Below are positions 16,162 through 25,228 of a stretch of 64,000 nt of DNA, piece by piece. The stretch's first letter is position 1; every line of letters begins with the position of its first letter. The notes beneath the pieces were generated by a model. It made no database searches. It saw nothing but the letters and a program-made list of their open reading frames with translations, and was not told the DNA's origin. The translations under genes were made by a program, and so were the position numbers. The stretch comes from Streptomyces sp. NBC_00236. Lineage in GTDB: Bacteria; Actinomycetota; Actinomycetes; Streptomycetales; Streptomycetaceae. The stretch lies in NCBI RefSeq assembly GCF_036195045.1, contig NZ_CP108100.1, forward strand, positions 1,054,001 to 1,118,000. Direction: 5' to 3'.

Positions 16162-17257
16162 AGCCGACCAGGGCGGACAGTTCGTCCGAGCCGGTCTGCC
16201 GCTCCCCGGTGCGGCGCGGCTCGGAGACCCGGTGGGCCGGGTCCCGTACCTCTCCGACCAGCATTTCCAGTACGTCCTCCATGGCGACCAGGCCGAGTAC
16301 CCGGCCCGACGCGTCGGCGACCTGGGCCAGATGCGTCGCCGCGCGGCGCATCACGGTCAGGGCGTCGTCCAGCGGCAGTTCGGCCCGCACGGTCGCCATC
16401 GGGCGCCACACGTGCTGCGGGACGGCCCGCTCGTCGTCCTCCAGGTCCAGGACGTCCTTGACGTGCAGGTAGCCCATGAAGGGGCCGCCGCCCTCCGCGC
16501 AGACGGGGAAGCGCGAGTAGCCGGTCCGTACGGTGAGCTCCTCGATCCGGCGCGGGGTGACGGAAGGGTCCACCGTCACCAGGGTCGCCCTGCGAAGGAG
16601 CACGTCGGTGACGGGCCTGCTGCCGAGCTCCAGGGCGTCCTCCAGCCGTTCCTGGGCCTCCGGCTCCAGGAGTCCGGCCTGCCCGGAGTCCTCGACGAGC
16701 CGGTTGAGCTGCTCGCTGGTGAAGACGGCCTCCACCTCGTCCTTCGGCTCGACACCGAAGAGCCGGAGTACCAGCCGGGCGCAGGCGCCCAGTGCCGAGG
16801 TGACCGGCCGGCAGAGCCGGGCGAAGCCGACGAGGCCGGGGCTGAGCCACAGCGAGGTCTTCTCCGGGGCCGCCATCGCCAGGTTCTTCGGAACCATCTC
16901 GCCGATGACGAGGTGGAGGAAGACGACGAGGACCAGCGCCAGCACGAAGCCGAGCGGGTGGATCATGCCCTCGGGCAGGTGTGCCGCGTGGAAGACCGGC
17001 TCCAGCAGACGGGCGACCGTCGGTTCCGCGACGGCGCCGAGGGTCAGCGAGCAGACGGTGATGCCGAACTGGGCGGCCGCCATCATCTGCGGCAGGTTCT
17101 CCAGGCCGTACAGCACCTGGCGGGCCCGGCTCGACCCGGCTGCCGCAAGGGGTTCGATCTGGCTGCGGCGCACCGAGACGAGGGCGAACTCCGCCCCCAC
17201 GAAGAAGCCGTTCGCCAGGACGAGAAGTCCGGCGAGGAGCAACTGGACGAGGCTCAT
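16160..17257 (-). CDS. CNNM/HlyC-CorC family membrane protein (second of pair)
   Basis: A 365-residue protein with an N-terminal DUF21/CNNM transmembrane domain (LLAGLLVLANGFFVGAEF, then segments near FGITVCSLTLGA and FVLALVLVVFLH with the IGEMVPKN signature), followed by a CBS-pair domain (residues ~200-330, SRFPVCAEGGGPFMGYLHVKD read in part, VLGLVAMEDVLEMLVGEV). Such proteins are linked to magnesium/cobalt homeostasis at the cytoplasmic membrane. It lacks the C-terminal CorC/HlyC transporter-associated domain that its upstream partner has. Its ATG overlaps the partner's stop codon (17254-17257), so the two may form a heteromer. Confidence 0.88.
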   Translation of the reverse strand: MSLVQLLLAGLLVLANGFFVGAEFALVSVRRSQIEPLAAAGSSRARQVLYGLENLPQMMAAAQFGITVCSLTLGAVAEPTVARLLEPVFHAAHLPEGMIHPLGFVLALVLVVFLHLVIGEMVPKNLAMAAPEKTSLWLSPGLVGFARLCRPVTSALGACARLVLRLFGVEPKDEVEAVFTSEQLNRLVEDSGQAGLLEPEAQERLEDALELGSRPVTDVLLRRATLVTVDPSVTPRRIEELTVRTGYSRFPVCAEGGGPFMGYLHVKDVLDLEDDERAVPQHVWRPMATVRAELPLDDALTVMRRAATHLAQVADASGRVLGLVAMEDVLEMLVGEVRDPAHRVSEPRRTGERQTGSDELSALVG

Positions 17258-18624
17258 CGCGCTGCCTCCAGGACCCGGCGGGACGCCCGCGGCGCGACGG
17301 CCGGTGCGGGTGATTCGGCCAGGCGCACGAAACGGACCTTCTCGGCCCGGTAGTGGCCCACCTGACGGACGGCGATCCGCCAGCCGGGCAGCTCGGTCCG
17401 GTCGCCGGGGGCGGGGATCCGGCCCAGCAGGTCGGCGACCAGTCCGGCGACGGTCTCGTAGGGGCCGTCGGGTACGTCGAGGCCTATGCGGCGCAGGGTC
17501 AGCACCCGGCAGCTGCCTTCGGCGTCCCACGCGGGCCGCCCGTCCTCGGGGGCGGCGGCGGCCAGCTCGGGGCGGTCGGCGCCTTCGGCGTCGTGCTCGT
17601 CGCGCACCTCGCCGACGAGCTCCTCGATGATGTCCTCCAGCGTGACGACTCCGGCGGTACCGCCGTACTCGTCGACCACGACAGCGATCGGCTGCTCGTT
17701 GCGCAGCCGCTGGAGGAGCTGCTCGACGGGCAGGGTCTCGGGCACCAGCAGCGGCGGCACGGCGATCCGGCCGGCCGGGGTGCGCAGGCGGTCACGGGCG
17801 GGGACGGCCAGCGCGTCCTTGAGGTGGATCATGCCGACGACCTCGTCGATGCGCTCCCGGTAGACGGGAAAGCGGGACAGCCCGGTGGCGCGGGTGAGGT
17901 TGAGGACGTCCTGCGCGGTCGCGGAGGACTGGAGGGCACTGACCTTCACGCGCGGGGTCATCACGTGCTGGGCGGTGAGTCCGGCGAGCGACAGGGTCCG
18001 TACGAAGAGGTCCGCGGTGTCCTGTTCGAGGGTGCCGGCCTCCGCCGAGTGCCGCGCGAGGGAGACCAGCTCCCCGGGCGTACGGGCGGATGCCAGCTCC
18101 TCGGTCGGTTCGACCCCGAAGAGCCGTACCAGCCGGTTGGCGACGGTGTTCAGCAGGCCGATCACCGGGCGGAAGACCCGAGTGAACCCCAGCTGGGGCC
18201 CGGCGACGAACCGCGCGACCTGGAGCGGCCTGGAGACCGCCCAGTTCTTCGGGACGAGTTCGCCGATGACCATCTGCACGGCGGCCGCGACCAGCATGCC
18301 GATGACCACGCTGATGCCGGGAACGGCACCGTCGGGCAGACCGGTGAGAGCGAGGGGGCCGTGCAGCAGCTGGGCGAGCGCCGGCTCGGCGAGCATGCCG
18401 ACCACCAGTGAGGTGATCGTGATGCCGAGCTGGGTGCCGGAGAGCTGGAAGGAGAGTTCGCGCAGGGCGTCGACGACGGTCTGGGACCGCCGGTCGCCTT
18501 CGGTGGCGGCGCGCTCGGCGTCCGCCCGTTCCACGGTGACGAGCCCGAATTCGGCTGCCACGAAGAATCCGTTGGCGAGGATGAGAAGGAATGCCGCACC
18601 GAGAAGCAGCAGGGGGGTGGTCAT
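17254..18624 (-). CDS. CNNM/HlyC-CorC family membrane protein (first of pair)
   Basis: A 456-residue protein: DUF21/CNNM membrane domain (LLGAAFLLILANGFFVAAEF at the N-terminus; IGELVPKNWA near residue 130), CBS pair (MTPRVKVSAL, FPVYRERIDEVVGMIHLKD in part, VVVDEYGGTAGVVTLEDIIE), and a C-terminal CorC_HlyC domain (LRRIGLDVPDGPYETVAGLV). Predicted divalent-cation (Mg2+/Co2+) transport or regulation. Full length and intact. It is first in a two-gene operon with 16160-17257. Upstream, 184 bp separate it from the PH-domain gene, with a possible hairpin at 18712-18745. Confidence 0.9.
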   Translation of the reverse strand: MTTPLLLLGAAFLLILANGFFVAAEFGLVTVERADAERAATEGDRRSQTVVDALRELSFQLSGTQLGITITSLVVGMLAEPALAQLLHGPLALTGLPDGAVPGISVVIGMLVAAAVQMVIGELVPKNWAVSRPLQVARFVAGPQLGFTRVFRPVIGLLNTVANRLVRLFGVEPTEELASARTPGELVSLARHSAEAGTLEQDTADLFVRTLSLAGLTAQHVMTPRVKVSALQSSATAQDVLNLTRATGLSRFPVYRERIDEVVGMIHLKDALAVPARDRLRTPAGRIAVPPLLVPETLPVEQLLQRLRNEQPIAVVVDEYGGTAGVVTLEDIIEELVGEVRDEHDAEGADRPELAAAAPEDGRPAWDAEGSCRVLTLRRIGLDVPDGPYETVAGLVADLLGRIPAPGDRTELPGWRIAVRQVGHYRAEKVRFVRLAESPAPAVAPRASRRVLEAAR

Positions 18625-18711
18625 ACCGCCGCCTCCGCTGAGGGGGCGGCGCAGGTACTACCGGACGATCCGTCCATTGCTGGAGGGAGTCACTCCTTGG
18701 GTCGCAGGAAA

Positions 18712-18745
18712 GCCCCGCGGGCCTCGGGGGCCTCTGGTGCGGGGC
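18712..18745. terminator. possible terminator after the rib-his-PH operon
   Basis: GCCCCGC and GCGGGGC (18712-18718 and 18739-18745) enclose a G/C-rich loop that itself can pair (GGCCTC/GGCCTC-like). It lies between the end of the PH-domain gene and the CNNM operon. Confidence 0.35.
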
Positions 18746-18808
18746 GGGGCGCACAGGGCGCCGCCGCCCTCCAGAGTAATCAACGAGAGGCCGTACGGGG
18801 CAGGGGGC

Positions 18809-19261
18809 TCAGCGGTTGTCCGTGCCGGTGCCGTGGTTCTCGGCGAGGGCGCGGAGCGTTCGGGCGTCGCGGATGGCCTGCTCCTTGGCGATTCCGGGCT
18901 GGATGCCGAGAGCGGGCATGCTGGTCCCGTCGCTGAGGTCGAGGAAGACCCACGGGTCGCCGGCGCGCAGGTTGACGCGGACGATCTCCGCCCAGGACAG
19001 CCGCCGGGTACGGGTGAGATTGACCACGGTCACGCCGCTGTCGTCCGCCACGATCCTGGGGCGGCTGAGCAGCGCCAGGACGCCGAAGAAGAGCAGCGCG
19101 GTGAAGACGAAGCTGACCCGCTCTCCCCCGCTGAGCTGTTCCAGGGTGAAGGCGACGGCGGTGATGACGGCGAACATCGCCGCCCCGACGCTCAGCAGGA
19201 CGACCCTGGTCCGGGTGGGCCGGAAGGTGACCGGCAGGGCGGGGAGTGCGGGGGCTGGCAT
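18809..19261 (-). CDS. PH-domain membrane protein
   Basis: A 150-residue protein with two hydrophobic helices (residues ~17-37, VVLLSVGAAMFAVITAVAF; and ~50-65, FVFTALLFFGVLALL) followed by a bacterial PH-like domain (IVADDSGVTVVNLTRTRRLSW, read in part, and DPWVFLDLSDG). Proteins of this kind sit directly after hisG in Streptomyces genomes; the role is unknown. ATG 19261 is used because an upstream ATG (19330) would overlap hisG by 47 bp. Confidence 0.75.
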   Translation of the reverse strand: MPAPALPALPVTFRPTRTRVVLLSVGAAMFAVITAVAFTLEQLSGGERVSFVFTALLFFGVLALLSRPRIVADDSGVTVVNLTRTRRLSWAEIVRVNLRAGDPWVFLDLSDGTSMPALGIQPGIAKEQAIRDARTLRALAENHGTGTDNR

Positions 19262-19283
19262 GGTCTTCTTCCGTGTCCCGCCG

Positions 19284-20132
19284 TCAGAGGCGGCAGGCGT
19301 GGATGGCCGTGGTGAGGATGGCGCGGGCACCGAGGTCGTACAGGTCGTCCATGATCCGCTGGGCCTCCTTGGAGGCGACCATCGACCGGACGGCGACCCA
19401 GCCCTCGTGGTGCAGCGGGGAGATGGTCGGCGACTCCAGGCCCGGGGTGAGGGCCACGGCGCGCTCCAGGTGCTCGACGCGGCAGTCGTAGTCCATCATC
19501 ACGTAGCTGCGGGCCACCAGGACGCCCTGGAGACGGCGCAGGAACTGCTGGACCTTGGGATCGTCGGCGTCGGCGCCGGTGCGGCGGATGACGACCGCTT
19601 CCGACTTCATGATCGGCTCGCCGATGACTTCGAGTCCGGCGTTGCGCATGCTGGTGCCGGTCTCGACGACGTCGGCGATGATCTGGGCGACGCCGAGTTC
19701 GATGGCGGTCTCGACGGCGCCGTCGAGGTGGACGACGGAGGCGTTGACCCCGGTGTCGGCCAGGTGCTTGGCGACGATGCCCTCGTAGGAGGTGGCGATC
19801 GTCATGCCGTCGAAGTCCTGGGGCCCGGCGGCGGTGCCGGGCTTGGTGGCGTAGCGGAAGGTGGAGCGGGCGAAGCCGAGCTGGAGGATCTCCTCGGCAT
19901 CGGCGCCGGAGTCCAGCAGCAGGTCGCGGCCCGTGATGCCGATGTCGAGGCGGCCCGAGCTGACGTAGATCGCGATGTCGCGCGGGCGCAGGTAGAAGAA
20001 CTCGACCTGGTTCTCGGGGTCGACGAGGACGAGTTCCTTGGACTCCTTGCGCTGCTTGTAGCCCGCCTCATGGAGCATCGCCATCGCAGGCCCGGAGATA
20101 GCACCCTTGTTGGGGACGGCGATGCGCAGCAT
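19284..20132 (-). CDS. hisG: ATP phosphoribosyltransferase, long form
   Basis: A 282-residue cytoplasmic enzyme that catalyses the first step of histidine biosynthesis, ATP plus PRPP to phosphoribosyl-ATP. It starts MLRIAVPNKGAISGPAM and shows the PRPP-binding block VADVVETGTSMRNAGLEVI. The length and the C-terminal tail (SPTISPLHHEGWVAVRSMV) fit the long HisG form with a regulatory histidine-binding domain, so it does not need HisZ. It lies 59 bp after hisE on the same strand. Confidence 0.97.
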   Translation of the reverse strand: MLRIAVPNKGAISGPAMAMLHEAGYKQRKESKELVLVDPENQVEFFYLRPRDIAIYVSSGRLDIGITGRDLLLDSGADAEEILQLGFARSTFRYATKPGTAAGPQDFDGMTIATSYEGIVAKHLADTGVNASVVHLDGAVETAIELGVAQIIADVVETGTSMRNAGLEVIGEPIMKSEAVVIRRTGADADDPKVQQFLRRLQGVLVARSYVMMDYDCRVEHLERAVALTPGLESPTISPLHHEGWVAVRSMVASKEAQRIMDDLYDLGARAILTTAIHACRL

Positions 20133-20191
20133 GAGGTCGGGTTTCCTTTGCGAAAGAGGTCGGGAACGTCGGGCGGATGCGGAGGTCGTGC

Positions 20192-20464
20192 TCAGAGGTG
20201 GGCGTAGACGTCGTCGAGGGAGATTCCGCGCGCGACCATCATCACCTGGACGTGGTACAGCAGTTGCGAGATCTCCTCGGCGGCCGCGTCCTTGCTCTCG
20301 TGCTCGGCGGCCATCCAGACTTCGGCGGCCTCCTCGACGACCTTCTTGCCGATGGCATGCACGCCCTTGTCCACCAGTTCGGCGGTACGGGAGGTGGAGG
20401 GGTCGCCGTTGGCGGCCTTGAGCTGCAGCTCGGCGAAGAGCTCTTCGAAGGTTTTGTTCGCCAT
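20192..20464 (-). CDS. hisE: phosphoribosyl-ATP pyrophosphatase
   Basis: A 90-residue enzyme for the second histidine-pathway step, hydrolysis of phosphoribosyl-ATP to phosphoribosyl-AMP. The MazG-like fold is evident: [17 protein letters not shown] with the metal-binding EExxE helix, then [14 protein letters not shown]. Normal length for the single-domain actinobacterial form. It follows ribH by 35 bp, so it is probably read from the riboflavin promoter as well. Confidence 0.96.
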   Translation of the reverse strand: MANKTFEELFAELQLKAANGDPSTSRTAELVDKGVHAIGKKVVEEAAEVWMAAEHESKDAAAEEISQLLYHVQVMMVARGISLDDVYAHL

Positions 20465-20499
20465 GATGTCCTTAAGAATACGGGGTCCCGGACCCGCAC

Positions 20500-20985
20500 T
20501 CAGCGCCAGGGTTCGCTGACCGAGCGCAGTGTGGTGGCGGTGGCCACGGCGGCGGTGACCGCTTCGTGCCCCTTGTCCTCGTTGGACCCTTCCAGGCCGG
20601 CCCGGTCGAGTGCCTGCTCCTCCGTGTCGCACGTGAGGACACCGAAGCCGACGGGGACGCCGGTGTCCACGGCGACCTGGGTGAGGCCGAGGGTGACACC
20701 GTGGGACACGTATTCGAAGTGCGGGGTGCCGCCGCGGATGATCACGCCGAGGGCGACGATCGCGTCGTAACCGCGGCCGGCCAGCACCTTCGCGACGACC
20801 GGGAGCTCGAAGCTGCCGGGGACCCGCAGCAGGGTCGGTTCGTCGATGCCCAGCTCGTGCAGCGCGCGCAGTGCACCGTCGACGAGTCCGTCCATGACCT
20901 TCTCGTGCCACTGCGCCGCGACGACGGCGACGCGCAGGTCACCGCAGTTGCGTACGGACAGTTCGGGTGCGCCCTTGCCGCTCAT
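20500..20985 (-). CDS. ribH: 6,7-dimethyl-8-ribityllumazine synthase
   Basis: A 161-residue enzyme that condenses 3,4-dihydroxy-2-butanone 4-phosphate with the ribityl pyrimidine, the penultimate riboflavin step. Characteristic blocks are [44 protein letters not shown] with the catalytic-region His, and [16 protein letters not shown]. Members assemble into pentamers or 60-mers. It lies 37 bp after ribBA. Confidence 0.97.
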   Translation of the reverse strand: MSGKGAPELSVRNCGDLRVAVVAAQWHEKVMDGLVDGALRALHELGIDEPTLLRVPGSFELPVVAKVLAGRGYDAIVALGVIIRGGTPHFEYVSHGVTLGLTQVAVDTGVPVGFGVLTCDTEEQALDRAGLEGSNEDKGHEAVTAAVATATTLRSVSEPWR

Positions 20986-21022
20986 GTCTCTCCTACTTCG
21001 CTCTCGGATATGTGCTGGTGTG

Positions 21023-22321
21023 CTACTGGTTGCCGCAGGTCGACGCGGTGGCGGCGTCGAGCCAGGGCAGGTCGTGACCCATGCGGTCGCGCTTGGTGCG
21101 CAGGTAGCGCAGGTTGTGCTCGCCCGCCTGGACGGGCATCGGCTCCCGGCCGGTGACGGTCAGGCCGTGCCGCAGGACGGCGGCGGTCTTCTCCGGGTTG
21201 TTCGTCATGAGGCGCAGGCTGTGGACGCCGAGGTCCTTGAGGATCTGGGCGCCGGCCGCGTAGTCCCGGGCGTCGGCGGGCAGGCCGAGCTCCAGATTGG
21301 CGTCGAGGGTGTCGACGCCGCGCTCCTGGAGTTCGTACGCGCGCAGCTTGGACAGCAGTCCGATGCCGCGGCCCTCGTGGCCGCGCAGATAGACGACGAT
21401 GCCGCGGCCCTCCTCCGTGATGCGCCGCATCGATGCCTGCAGCTGGGGACCGCAGTCGCAGCGCTGGGACCGGAAGATGTCGCCGGTCAGGCACTCGGAG
21501 TGGACCCGGACGAGGACGTCCTCGCCGGTCCCGATGTCGCCGTGGACCAGGGCCACGTGCTCGACGCCGTCCACGGTGGAGCGGTAGCCGTACGCGGTGA
21601 ACGCGCCGAAGTCGGTCGGCAGCCGCACCTCGGCCTCGCGGCGGACGGTGGGCTCGGAGGTCCGCCGGTAGGCGATCAGGTCCTCGATGGAGATGATCGT
21701 CAGTCCGTGCTTGCGGGCGAACGGGACCAGCTGGGGCAGGCGCAGCATGACGCCGTCCTCCCCGGCGATCTCGACGATGGCCCCGGCGGGCCGCAGGCCG
21801 GCCAGCCGGGCGAGGTCGACGGCGGCCTCGGTGTGGCCGTTGCGCACGAGGACCCCGCCGGAGCGGGCGCGCAGCGGGAAGATGTGGCCGGGGCGCACGA
21901 AGTCGCCCGGTTCTGCCGTGCCGCCGGCGAGCAGCCGGAGGGTGGCGGCCCGGTCGGCGGCGGAGATGCCGGTGCTCACGCCGTGTGCGGCCGAGGCGTC
22001 CACGGAGACGGTGAAGGCGGTCTTCATCGACTCGGTGTTGTGCGCGACCATCTGCGGCAGTTCGAGCCGTTCCAGTTCGTCGTTCTCCATGGGCGCGCAG
22101 ATGAGTCCGCGGCACTCGCTCATCATGAAGGCGACGATCTCGGGCGTGGCCTTCTCGGCCGCGATGACGAGGTCGCCCTCGTTCTCCCGGTCCTCGTCGT
22201 CGACGACCACGACGGGCCGGCCGGCGGCGATGTCACGGATGGCCTGCGCGACGGGGTCGAGGGAGAGGTCCTCGACGGGTGCGTCGTGTTCCCGGTGCAA
22301 CCAGGTGGGCTGGGCAGTCAT
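21023..22321 (-). CDS. ribBA: bifunctional DHBP synthase / GTP cyclohydrolase II
   Basis: A 432-residue fusion. Residues ~25-220 are RibB ([16 protein letters not shown] with the acidic metal site; [14 protein letters not shown]), making the four-carbon precursor from ribulose 5-phosphate. Residues ~225-415 are RibA (zinc site C-x10-C-x-C in [34 protein letters not shown]), opening GTP. It thus supplies both precursors of lumazine. The ATG overlaps the ribM stop (22318-22321). Confidence 0.97.
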   Translation of the reverse strand: MTAQPTWLHREHDAPVEDLSLDPVAQAIRDIAAGRPVVVVDDEDRENEGDLVIAAEKATPEIVAFMMSECRGLICAPMENDELERLELPQMVAHNTESMKTAFTVSVDASAAHGVSTGISAADRAATLRLLAGGTAEPGDFVRPGHIFPLRARSGGVLVRNGHTEAAVDLARLAGLRPAGAIVEIAGEDGVMLRLPQLVPFARKHGLTIISIEDLIAYRRTSEPTVRREAEVRLPTDFGAFTAYGYRSTVDGVEHVALVHGDIGTGEDVLVRVHSECLTGDIFRSQRCDCGPQLQASMRRITEEGRGIVVYLRGHEGRGIGLLSKLRAYELQERGVDTLDANLELGLPADARDYAAGAQILKDLGVHSLRLMTNNPEKTAAVLRHGLTVTGREPMPVQAGEHNLRYLRTKRDRMGHDLPWLDAATASTCGNQ

Positions 22322-22962
22322 GCCGTGGCTCCTTCCAGAGCGGGTGTCCGCGTACGCAGCCACCAGTCGCGCATGCCCCACAGGACGAGGGCCCCGTAGA
22401 CGACGTAGATGAGACCGGAGAAGGCGAGCCCGCTGTGGAAGTTGAGCGGGACGCCGACCAGGTCGACGAGGAGCCAGGCGAACCAGAACTCGACCATGCC
22501 GCGCGCCTGGGCGAGCATCGCCACGAGCGTGCCGGCGAATATGTACGCGTCCGCCCACGGGCTCCACGAGAGCGAGGGGAACGCGGTGAACAGGCCGCCG
22601 ACCGCGAGGGTGCCGAGGGCGGCGCCGCCGAGCAGGTAGCCGCGCTCGCGCCAGGTGGCGAACCGTACGGCGATGGAGCCGTCCTGGGCCTGCTGCCGGC
22701 CCCGGGTCCACTGCTGCCAGCCCCACACCGCGACGGCGATGACGATGACCTGCTTGCCGACGCTGCCGGCCTGGTGGACGGAGACGTTGGCGGCGACCAG
22801 CACGACGCCGGACAGGAGCTGGGCGGGCCAGGTCCAGATCGAGCGGAGCCAGCCCAGGGTCAGGGCGATCAGACCGATCGTGTTGCCGATCATGTCCGAC
22901 CAGATGATGTGCTGGTCGAAGACGGTGAACGCCTCCGAGTTCAGCCAGTGCAGGGCGCTCAC
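22318..22962 (-). CDS. ribM: PnuC-family riboflavin transporter
   Basis: A 214-residue membrane protein of the PnuC fold with about seven hydrophobic helices ([33 protein letters not shown] and others). PnuC homologues carry nicotinamide riboside, but those encoded in FMN-riboswitch operons of actinobacteria (RibM) move riboflavin by facilitated diffusion. The position between ribE and ribBA, overlapping each by 4 bp, makes riboflavin the likely substrate here. Substrate assignment is by context. Confidence 0.85.
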   Translation of the reverse strand: MSALHWLNSEAFTVFDQHIIWSDMIGNTIGLIALTLGWLRSIWTWPAQLLSGVVLVAANVSVHQAGSVGKQVIVIAVAVWGWQQWTRGRQQAQDGSIAVRFATWRERGYLLGGAALGTLAVGGLFTAFPSLSWSPWADAYIFAGTLVAMLAQARGMVEFWFAWLLVDLVGVPLNFHSGLAFSGLIYVVYGALVLWGMRDWWLRTRTPALEGATA

Positions 22963-23576
22963 TTCGCCGTCCCCCCGGGCTCCTGCGCGGAGTTGCCGAG
23001 CAGCCGCTCGACGTACTTCGCGATGACGTCCACCTCGAGGTTGACCGGGTCGCCGGGCTCCTTGATGCCGAGCGTGGTCAGGGCGAGCGTGGTGGGGATG
23101 AGGCTGATGGTGAAGTAGTCGGGTCCGGCGTCCACGACGGTCAGGCTGACACCGTCGACGGTGATCGACCCCTTCTCCACCACGTACCGGGTGAGGTCGG
23201 CGGGGAGGGAGATCTTCACGATCTCCCAGTTCTCGGAGACCCTGCGCTCGACGATGCGGCCCGTCCCGTCGACGTGGCCCTGGACGATGTGCCCGCCGAG
23301 CCGGCCGCCGAGCGCCATGGGGCGCTCCAGGTTGACCCGGGAGCCCGTGGCCAGTGCGCCGAGGCTGGAGCGGTTCAGCGTCTCGGCCATCACATCGGCG
23401 GTGAACTCGTGCTCGCCGAGGTCCACGACGGTCAGGCAGACACCGTTGACGGCGATCGAGTCACCGTGCTTGGCGCCCTCCGTGACGACGGGACCGCGCA
23501 GGCGGAATCGGGAGGCGTCGTCGAGCTTCTCGACGGCGGTGACCTCACCCAGTTCTTCGACAATTCCGGTGAACAC
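22959..23576 (-). CDS. ribE: riboflavin synthase, alpha chain
   Basis: A 205-residue enzyme that dismutates two 6,7-dimethyl-8-ribityllumazine molecules to riboflavin. It begins with a GTG and the family-typical [10 protein letters not shown], and shows two tandem lumazine-binding barrels ([12 protein letters not shown] near residue 40; [12 protein letters not shown] near residue 137). GTG start directly abuts the ribD stop codon. Trimer in the family. Confidence 0.97.
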   Translation of the reverse strand: MFTGIVEELGEVTAVEKLDDASRFRLRGPVVTEGAKHGDSIAVNGVCLTVVDLGEHEFTADVMAETLNRSSLGALATGSRVNLERPMALGGRLGGHIVQGHVDGTGRIVERRVSENWEIVKISLPADLTRYVVEKGSITVDGVSLTVVDAGPDYFTISLIPTTLALTTLGIKEPGDPVNLEVDVIAKYVERLLGNSAQEPGGTAK

Positions 23577-24677
23577 TCAGATTTCCTTCCGGGCGGGGCC
23601 GGGGACGGCGGTGATGCGCAGATCGGGGCCGATGTGTTCGGTCTCGGTCACATCGAGGCGCAACGCCTCGGCGATGGTGGAGATTCCGGCGTCGGCGAGG
23701 GCCGCGGGGCCGGCGCCGAGGAGCACGGGGGCGAGATAGCCGACGACCCTGTCGACCAGTCCCGCCGCGACGAAGGCCCCGGCCAGGGTCGGGCCGCCTT
23801 CGAGGAGTACGGAGCGGACGCCGCGCCCGTGAAGGGCGGCGAGCAGTGCGGGAAGGTCCAGCCCGGGGCCGTCCGCCGCGCGGGGCAGCCGCAGGACGGA
23901 CTCGGCGGGGAGATGGCGCGCGTCGGCGTCGTCGGCTACCGCGATCACGGTGGGTGCGGTGGGATCGAGGACCCGGGCACCGGGACGTACGGCGGTGGCG
24001 GCGGTGTCGACGACCACCCGCAGGGGCTGGACGGCACCGTCGATGCCCCGCACCCCGAGCTGGGGGTCGTCGGTGCGGGCGGTGCCGGACCCGACCACGA
24101 CCGCGTCCGCCTCGGCGCGCAGGCGATGGACGTCGGCGCGGGACTCCGCGGAGGTGATCCAGCGGCTGGTCGCGTCGGCGGCCGCGATCCGGCCGTCCAG
24201 GGTCGCCGCGTACTTCCAGGTGACGTGCGGGCGGCCCAGGCGCACCGAGGTCAGCCAGGCGGCGTTGACCGCTTCGGCCTCCTCGGCGAGCAGGCCCTGC
24301 TCGGCCCTGATCCCGGCGGCGCGCAGGGTGTCCGCACCACCGGTGGCCTGCGGGTTCGGGTCGCCGACCGCGTACACGACACGGGCGATCCCGGCCTCGA
24401 CGAGCGCCTGGGCACAGGGGCCGGTGCGGCCGGTGTGGTTACAGGGTTCGAGGGTGACGTAGGCGGTGCCGCCGCGGGCCTTCTCGCCGGCCGCGCGCAG
24501 GGCGTGGACCTCGGCGTGCGGCCCGCCGGCGCGCTGGTGGAAGCCCTCACCGACGGGGTGTCCCGTCGCGTCGAGGACGACGCATCCGACGACCGGATTG
24601 GGGCTGGTGGAGCCGAGGCCGCGGGCGGCGAGCGTGACGGCTCGGCGCATGGCGGTGGTGTCGGCTGCGGTGTCCAC
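23577..24677 (-). CDS. ribD: bifunctional riboflavin deaminase-reductase
   Basis: A 366-residue enzyme. Residues ~10-150 are a cytidine-deaminase-like domain with the zinc motif PHAEVHAL and PCNHTGRTGPC; residues ~155-360 are the reductase (WKYAATLDGRIA, VVGSGTARTDDPQL, LLEGGPTLAGAF). It deaminates and reduces the pyrimidine made by RibA. GTG 24677 (VDTAADTTAM) is chosen because AGGAGG lies 7 bp upstream; the next Met is 9 codons in. It is first in the operon, 160 bp downstream of an FMN riboswitch. Confidence 0.95.
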   Translation of the reverse strand: MDTAADTTAMRRAVTLAARGLGSTSPNPVVGCVVLDATGHPVGEGFHQRAGGPHAEVHALRAAGEKARGGTAYVTLEPCNHTGRTGPCAQALVEAGIARVVYAVGDPNPQATGGADTLRAAGIRAEQGLLAEEAEAVNAAWLTSVRLGRPHVTWKYAATLDGRIAAADATSRWITSAESRADVHRLRAEADAVVVGSGTARTDDPQLGVRGIDGAVQPLRVVVDTAATAVRPGARVLDPTAPTVIAVADDADARHLPAESVLRLPRAADGPGLDLPALLAALHGRGVRSVLLEGGPTLAGAFVAAGLVDRVVGYLAPVLLGAGPAALADAGISTIAEALRLDVTETEHIGPDLRITAVPGPARKEI

Positions 24678-24837
24678 CGGGTCCTCCTGCCTCTTCGGGC
24701 ACGGACTCCGGGGCCTGTCGATGACGACAGATGAAGCGGTACGTCGCACAGGAGGACGCCGAATGCCCGAAAAACGGATGGATCGGTTGCCCGAAACCCA
24801 TCCGCCGACGGCGGCGTACCCGCGAAACGGCCCGCCG

Positions 24838-24966
24838 CGCACTGCCTCCCATCCGGACTTTAACCGTCGGTCCAGGAATCCCACCTGGTCAACCGGCCGC
24901 TGGATGCGGACGGGTCGCGGACTATAACCGCCGGTTCGGAATTGCACCGACCCCGGAGTGCGCTGC
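24838..24966 (-). promoter_or_regulatory. FMN riboswitch (RFN element)
   Basis: Read on the minus strand, the sequence shows the RFN core: GGTCGGTGCAATTCCGAACC, then CGGCGGTTATAGTCCGCGAC, a variable arm, GTGGGATTCCTGGACCGACG and GTTAAAGTCCGGATGGGAGG. Closing bases GCGCACT/AGTGCGC (ends near 24966 and 24838) form P1. FMN binding should reduce expression of ribD and the genes behind it. The expression platform lies within 24678-24837; I did not identify a single clear terminator or sequestor there. Confidence 0.93.
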
Positions 24967-25079
24967 TGCTGGTACACGATCAGTGTGCCACGAGTGGCCG
25001 TGACCCATACGGGCGAACGCTGTGGAGTGGCTCACAGACAGGGCGTGACAAGGGCTCTTTTCGGACACTCGCACCCTAT

Positions 25080-25121
25080 TGGTCCAGACCTATTGACGCA
25101 CTGGTCTAGTCCTCTTAATCT
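25080..25121 (+). promoter_or_regulatory. chitinase promoter with two DasR-type operators
   Basis: TTGACG (25093-25098) and TAATCT (25116-25121), 17 bp apart, form the promoter. Two direct repeats flank and overlap it: TGGTCCAGACCT (25080-25091) and TGGTCTAGTCCT (25102-25113). The first is the 12-bp repeat known from Streptomyces chitinase promoters, and both match the DasR-responsive element, so N-acetylglucosamine-linked repression is expected. Confidence 0.85.
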
Positions 25122-25228
25122 CTGCGTCACCTCCGAGGAGCGGTTCCGGGTGTGCGCACACCCGGGAACCAACACGACCCACCCCCTTGTCAGTTGTGTT
25201 CTGCCGACCTCCCCAGGAGGAACCGAAC

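Noticed and set aside
22318..22962. Nicotinamide riboside transporter PnuC
   Set aside because: Fold fits, but location inside an FMN-riboswitch operon favours riboflavin (RibM).
23577..24977. Longer ribD start upstream
   Set aside because: The frame extends through the FMN riboswitch, which must be untranslated leader; GTG 24677 has AGGAGG.
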